NCBI GenBank assembly: GCA_025667525.1
Contig: CM046877.1
Coordinates: forward strand, 26,750,737 to 26,814,736
Reading direction: 5' to 3'
DNA: 64,000 nucleotides
Source of the DNA: Glebionis coronaria
Taxonomy: Eukaryota; Streptophyta; Magnoliopsida; Asterales; Asteraceae
Under the pieces are notes generated by a model. It was not told the origin of the DNA, did no database searches, and worked only from the letters and a program-made list of their open reading frames with translations. Positions 59,008-64,000 of this stretch are shown here, one piece after another. Positions within the stretch are counted from its first letter, which is position 1, and each line of letters begins with the position of its first letter. A program made the position numbers and the translations under genes.

Positions 59008-60611
59008 CGACTATTTTGTTATCCTCCAAATTTTAATATTCATATCATAACTACCAAATGAGAGTAATAACAAGTACAATGGATCACAAGGTTGCCAAAT
59101 TTAATATCGAGTTCGGCTCGTTTATGATCATAAGTCTCATTCGAGCTCATTTCTAGGTTCATGCTTTTAGGTCAAGTTTTCCTTATACCAGTCTTGCTTG
59201 TAAAATCTCGGAAAGATCCAAGCTTAAACGAGCTAAAGCTCAAGCCTTGCTGGGGGTACTTTAATAGTTCATTTTTATCCATCGTTTTTTATATGCGCTT
59301 ATCACGTTTATTTTATACATGTACATATGTTATGTATATTTAACGACCATAATAACATATCTCACATCGAGTTTTATTTGCTAGCTTTTAAGTTCTATTA
59401 AACGTCCATTGTAATTTATAATCCAACATGTGATCTATAAAATTCGGGATCATGCATTGCTCGAAAAAAATGGTTGTTTTAATATATAGTGTTATAGACT
59501 TGTTTCTTTGCAGGTCGTCACACCTTTTTCGAGTACCTCTAACGATAGGCGGACCTTCATGGAGACCGGGGCTGTGGCCATTCTAAGATTCGGGGTTGAT
59601 AATGTAATTATATTAAAACTTAAAGGTGTTTTTGGGAAATATTGTATCTAGCCCTCTTAAGAAATATTAATCGGCCCTCCTAAATATAATTGTATAGTAC
59701 TAGTTTTTAAGTTTTAGTAGTTTTGTCGATAGTTTTAAACTGTCGGCTCTCCCATTAAAATTGATCAAGTTTTGTGTATGCCTCTGACCAACATTTTAGA
59801 ACCTTTCCAGAATCGAGTATATTTACGTATATGTCACATCTTGTTTGGAAAGTTTTATATTTCAAATAAATACACAATATATGCACAATATTAGAGTGCT
59901 TTTAGTTCATATTAATTTTTGAAAAAAAATTTCCATGCATATATAAAAAAGACACATGATATATAAAAGCAAAACAAGCACGAACAATTATATTAATTAA
60001 GCATACTAGAAAAAGTGAGCATATAACACATTTAAACAACTAATAAAATCAATTCAAACATCAATTTAAGACACCCACATCCCATATGATGTCTGTATCA
60101 TCCTAGATCTTGTGGTATTCATACATTGATAAAACGATTGCAAAGGTCTTCAGTATTTTTCGTTGAAGCCATTTCAGCAGGTTTGCGAAGGTTAAAATTA
60201 AGGTTACAAGGTTAATCTTTTCGCCGATAAGTAGATGATTTTGTATGAGGCTGTTTCTATTATTTTCTTTAGCGTATACACCAGTTTATTTTTTCTTTTA
60301 GTGCATGCGAAGGATGCTTAGTTACAGAAAGATTCAGCAATTCCGTCCCAAACGAGCAGACCAAAAATGACTAAAGAGGTACCAGTATCAAAGGAGAGAT
60401 GATAATCAATCATGTCGTCGGTGCAAAGCTCAATACAAAAGACAAAAAGGTTGGCTTACCTTAGATTTTTGGTCCTTATGAAAGAGGAGTATTTCAACTT
60501 AAATTATTTAAAATGAGAATGATCCTTTTTTCAGGGAGCCTAAGAGTTGGCGGTGATTGTGTGATAGGTGATTGTGTTATACGCACCTTACATCTTTGTG
60601 AAACCGTCCAT
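59008..60611. other. Repeat-derived spacer, segment B, no gene recognised
   Basis: Copy of 17018-18624 with scattered single-base differences. No gene assigned. Confidence 0.5.
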
Positions 60612-60616
60612 GATGT

Positions 60617-61187
60617 TGTTGAATCCAAGATCATTAGACTCAAACTGTAAAAACTGTTTTATCTAGGTTGATCATCATTCATATGATAACATAGCGGAAT
60701 AAGAATAATGATCATGAACAAGATGTTTAACAAGATGAAAGATTCCCAAAGAGTTTGTATTATTTGATTAACACAAACTACTCTAGGTGTGTGTACATTG
60801 AATCCCACACCTAGAGATCATAGACACTGTAGGTTACATTTTGTATATGGAAGATATGTATAAAACCTACGGTCTGGTGTTCCTTTTATAAGTTAAGGAA
60901 CCTAGGGATACATGGAAACTAAATAAAGTAATAATGACTAAATCAAAACTGACTTATTCATTCTTATCATGTGTTGACCAAATCTTCATATTTATCACTA
61001 GCAGTGGGAAGTACACTAGCAGGGGCAAGTACTCCAGCAGGGGAAACTTACTCTAGCAGGGGAAAGTACTTCAGCAGGGGGAACTCTAGCAGGGGGATCT
61101 CCAGCAGTGGGAACTCTAGTAGTGATAATGTCCTATTTGGTCTTTCTTGTTTCCATAGTGTTTGACTCATCAACTTTTAGCCCAACA
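60617..61187 (-). repeat. 3' LTR of non-autonomous LTR element, segment B
   Basis: 571 bases, TGTTGAATCC to CCCAACA on the plus strand. Contains the AGCAGGGG minisatellite at about 61000-61125. Confidence 0.9.
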
Positions 61188-62956
61188 ATCTTCCCCTAGT
61201 TGATGATGTCAAAACACTTCTCCTTAAGCATACAACATCAATGATCAACAGGCTGAACATTCTCTGTAGACAACTTTCCCTTTTTGACATGATCAAATAG
61301 GGGTCTTCTATGTGAGCAACCTTAATTTTCAACTACTACCAACCAATACCATACTTCTAACCCAAGCATTCCACCTTTCAAAATACCCTCCATGAAGCAC
61401 ATAGGCCACAGATCCTAATAAAAAATGATTTTTAGCAGTAGATACCCACATTAGTTGTAGTAATACCAATGAGCAGTAGCGAAAACCTTCACCTCAATGT
61501 CATATGTGAATGACTAACACTTTATCAAATGAGTTTCCCCTAAAATTTTGCTAGTCATTTATGAATCTCCAATTCTGTAAGCTTTGAAAGTAATAATCAT
61601 AAGTGAAGAAAATTCAGTATCACCTATTTGATGTAGTAGTAGAAAAACCCGAATCTGTGTATTATACCATGTAATATTCACAAAACAGCGAATGTATACA
61701 TCTCATAATGTATAGGGAGTGGATTAGGCTCTTGACAAAAACCAACATCATAGCAAATATGAGTATAGAGCAACCCAAGAAAAATCTCATACCTTTGCGT
61801 ATTTTTGTCAATGCATCATTATGGAATAAAGCATGAATAAAACACATACTCAACCAATTCTACTTCATCTTCAAATAGCTAATAGTCAATTACCTTCATG
61901 ATCATGTAAACAATCAATATGAAAGCCTTTTATACCTTTAAGACCAGTTGCTGTGAATAAACCAAACTTCAAACATTGTTGTCCCAAAAACCATATCTGA
62001 CAGCAGGGGGAACTTTCAAAAACAGTGGTAATCCATTAATGAAAGTAGGGAGATCTATTGAAGGCAGGGGGATCGCAGCAGTGAAAACTTTTAATGAAAG
62101 CAGGGTAAACTTTTTCAAAAGCAGGGGGATCTTTTAATGCCACTGTTTTTGTTATTAACTGTGCCAAACCCACACATAGTGGGAATGAATTTATAACAGT
62201 GGAATAAAAAAAGTGAACTAAAAATATACCCTACAAAAAAATATACCTTACTGTGAATATCGTTTCACTGTCTTTGTTTCCTCCTACGTATATAGCAAAT
62301 CATGGACCACAACCGCTAGGGACCACAACCTGCTTTACTACTTTTGATGTACTCAAATAACCCATTAGGATTATAAATATCAAAAGAAACCATATTAACT
62401 CCTCACGTGATGATGAATTTGCCAATTGGTTTCTTAGGACCAAACGAATATGACAAACAAATTGATTTAAATGTCATTTTCAACTTTCTTTAATACATCA
62501 TGAGGACACCCCCTCCTTGAACCGAATAATCATTGAACACACCAGGGACCACACGATTATTTGTTGTATTCAATAGTCACAATTCACTTTGTTTCAATAA
62601 ACAATACAAACTGCGCAACAACAGTGCCCTGTACGTGATCAATTTATTCCAAACAGTAACATTAACCTTGGCTGCGAATAGTACGAACATCCATTCCTTG
62701 CGGGACCACAACAGACTTAAATGTATCTTCACATCTGCTGTTGTCACATGAAAAATATAACAGCCGCATATAACCATGACTTCGAACACAAAACCCCATT
62801 AATGATATACTTTAATCAAAAGTATATTACTTCTCTTTGACGGACACAGTAGCCACAAATATCTCAGCGCACATCAATTAATTGTCTAGGGTTTCCACAT
62901 AAACCCTAGATCTTCACAACAACGAACTTAAACACCTTAATTCTCCTAGATATCAA

Positions 62957-62977
62957 GAGCCATCCTCTCTGATACCA
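62957..62977 (-). other. Primer-binding site, tRNA-iMet type
   Basis: Minus strand TGGTATCAGAGAGGATGG, two bases from the 5' LTR. TGGTATCAGAG is the standard initiator-Met primer site of many plant LTR elements. Confidence 0.85.
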
Positions 62978-62979
62978 CA

Positions 62980-63547
62980 TGTTGAATCCAAGATCGTTAG
63001 ACTCATACAGTAAAAACCGTTTTATCTAGGTTGATCATCATTCATATGATAACATAGCGGAATAAGAATAATGATCATGAATAAGATGTTTAACAAGATG
63101 AAAGATTCCCAAAGAGTTTGTATTATTTGATTAACACAAACTACTCTAGGTGTGTACATTGAATCCCACACCTAGAGATCATAGACACTGTAGGTTACAT
63201 TTTATATATAGAAGATATGTATAAAAGCTACGGTCTGGTATTCCTTTTATAAGTTAAGGAACCCAGGGATACATGGAAACTAAATAAACTAATAATGACT
63301 AAATCAAAACTGAATTATTCATTCTTATCATGTGTTGACCAAATCTTCATATTTATCACTAGCAGTGGGAAGTACACTAGCAGGGGCAAGTACTCCAGCA
63401 GGGAAACTTACTCTAGCAGGGGAAAGTACATCACCAGGGGGAACTCCAGCAGGGGGATCTCCAGCAGTGGGAACTCTAGTAGTGATAATGTCCTATTTGG
63501 TCTTTCTTGTTTCCATAGTGTTTGACTCATCAACTTTTAGCCCAACA
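62980..63547 (-). repeat. 5' LTR of non-autonomous LTR element, segment B
   Basis: 568 bases matching 60617-61187. Has the AGCAGGGG minisatellite at about 63359-63485, with one unit altered. Confidence 0.9.
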
Positions 63548-63552
63548 GATGT

Positions 63553-64000
63553 GAGTTTTACATATTTTTCATGCCACAACTTGCAATTTAGATATAGACC
63601 CTATCGTGTTACAGGAGGCTAATGCTTGGAAAGATCAATAGGAGAAAACCGTCACGAGACTGACTCGACCCAGAACTAAGACCGGTTTAGGCAATAAATG
63701 ATCGATGGTTGAAGCTTTACAAGACAACGGTAAAAGAAACTACATGTTTCGATTATATGGACCTATAGCCTGGGAATAACACATATCATTTGAATTTTGC
63801 TGCTTACGGATTTATATTACCTGATCAAGTTAAGGTCAAGGTTAGCTATTTTTCTTCTTTCCTATATCTTATTCTCTAAAACATATCTATGTTAATTTAG
63901 GATCGTCAAGAAGTATCCAATGTTGCGCCAACTGATCTTTCACTGCGAACTCTCCACCTTATCAAGTTTGAAAATAATTTTGTTGAGCATTCTATAGTTG
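63553..64000 (+). other. Unique sequence with exon-like stretches, unrecognised
   Basis: After the LTR element. TTACAG at 63609-63614 could be an acceptor, followed by EANAWKDQ then a stop. From 63901 one frame reads DRQEVSNVAPTDLSLRTLHL and stays open to the window end. I do not recognise a family. It could be a decayed host gene interrupted by the LTR element. Confidence 0.4.

Larger units (their letters stand above)
52088..62911. repeat. Segmental duplication copy B
   Basis: Copy of 10098-20926 with the same order of transporter exons, copia element, spacer and LTR element. It continues past 62911 with the true end of the LTR element, so copy B is the more ancestral arrangement on this side. 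On the left it also continues into the transporter, without the gypsy insertion. Confidence 0.93.
60612..63552 (-). mobile_element. Non-autonomous LTR retrotransposon, complete, with target duplication
   Basis: Element 60617-63547 (2931 bp) between GATGT (60612-60616) and GATGT (63548-63552). LTRs are 60617-61187 (571 bp) and 62980-63547 (568 bp), each beginning TGTTGAATCC and ending CCCAACA. On the minus strand the primer site TGGTATCAGAGAGG (plus strand 62964-62977) fits initiator tRNA-Met. The polypurine tract CTAGGGGAAGAT adjoins the 3' LTR at 61188-61199. The internal 1.8 kb has no gag or pol motif, so it must rely on another element's proteins. The LTRs differ at roughly 4-5% of positions in the stretch compared by eye. 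Confidence 0.92.

Overview
The window is nuclear DNA of a flowering plant, most likely a eudicot. The signs are introns with GT/AG borders, plant-type LTR retrotransposons (Athila-like Ty3/gypsy, Ty1/copia), CACTA transposons carrying TNP2-like and Transposase_24-like genes, RTE-type LINEs with (TTA)n tails, and two plant gene families: a DUF914/SLC35F-like membrane transporter and a GH28 polygalacturonase. I cannot name the species from the sequence.

Layout. 1-10097: an almost complete, apparently intact Athila-like gypsy element; the window starts inside its 5' LTR. 10098-20926: segment A, with a transporter-gene fragment, a decayed copia element on the minus strand, and a non-autonomous LTR element. 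20925-28735: tandem unit 1, made of an antisense LINE fragment fused to the right part of a CACTA transposon and then exons 1-3 of a transporter pseudogene. 28738-36950: unit 2, the same order again, which runs on into the only transporter copy with all 11 exons (35726-40025). 40402-41772: a convergent polygalacturonase gene carrying a frameshift and a changed active-site residue. 41773-43130: intergenic DNA with short repeats and a polygalacturonase fragment. 43133-50945: about ten truncated RTE LINE copies, all on the minus strand, separated by (TTA)n tracts. 50950-52987: a polygalacturonase fragment joined to another transporter fragment. 52088-62911: segment B, a near-identical copy of segment A that lacks the gypsy insertion. 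62912-64000: the complete right end of the non-autonomous LTR element, then unique exon-like sequence.

History inferred from the sequence. The copia and non-autonomous LTR elements are older than the A/B duplication, because both copies share them and their own LTRs differ visibly. The gypsy element came last: its LTRs are almost identical, its ORF is open, and segment B preserves the empty site. The 8.2 kb tandem duplication copied a LINE-CACTA chimera together with the 5' end of the transporter gene.

No CRISPR, rRNA or tRNA gene was recognised. Most coding sequence belongs to transposable elements. The only host genes seen are the transporter family and the polygalacturonase, and most or all copies look damaged.
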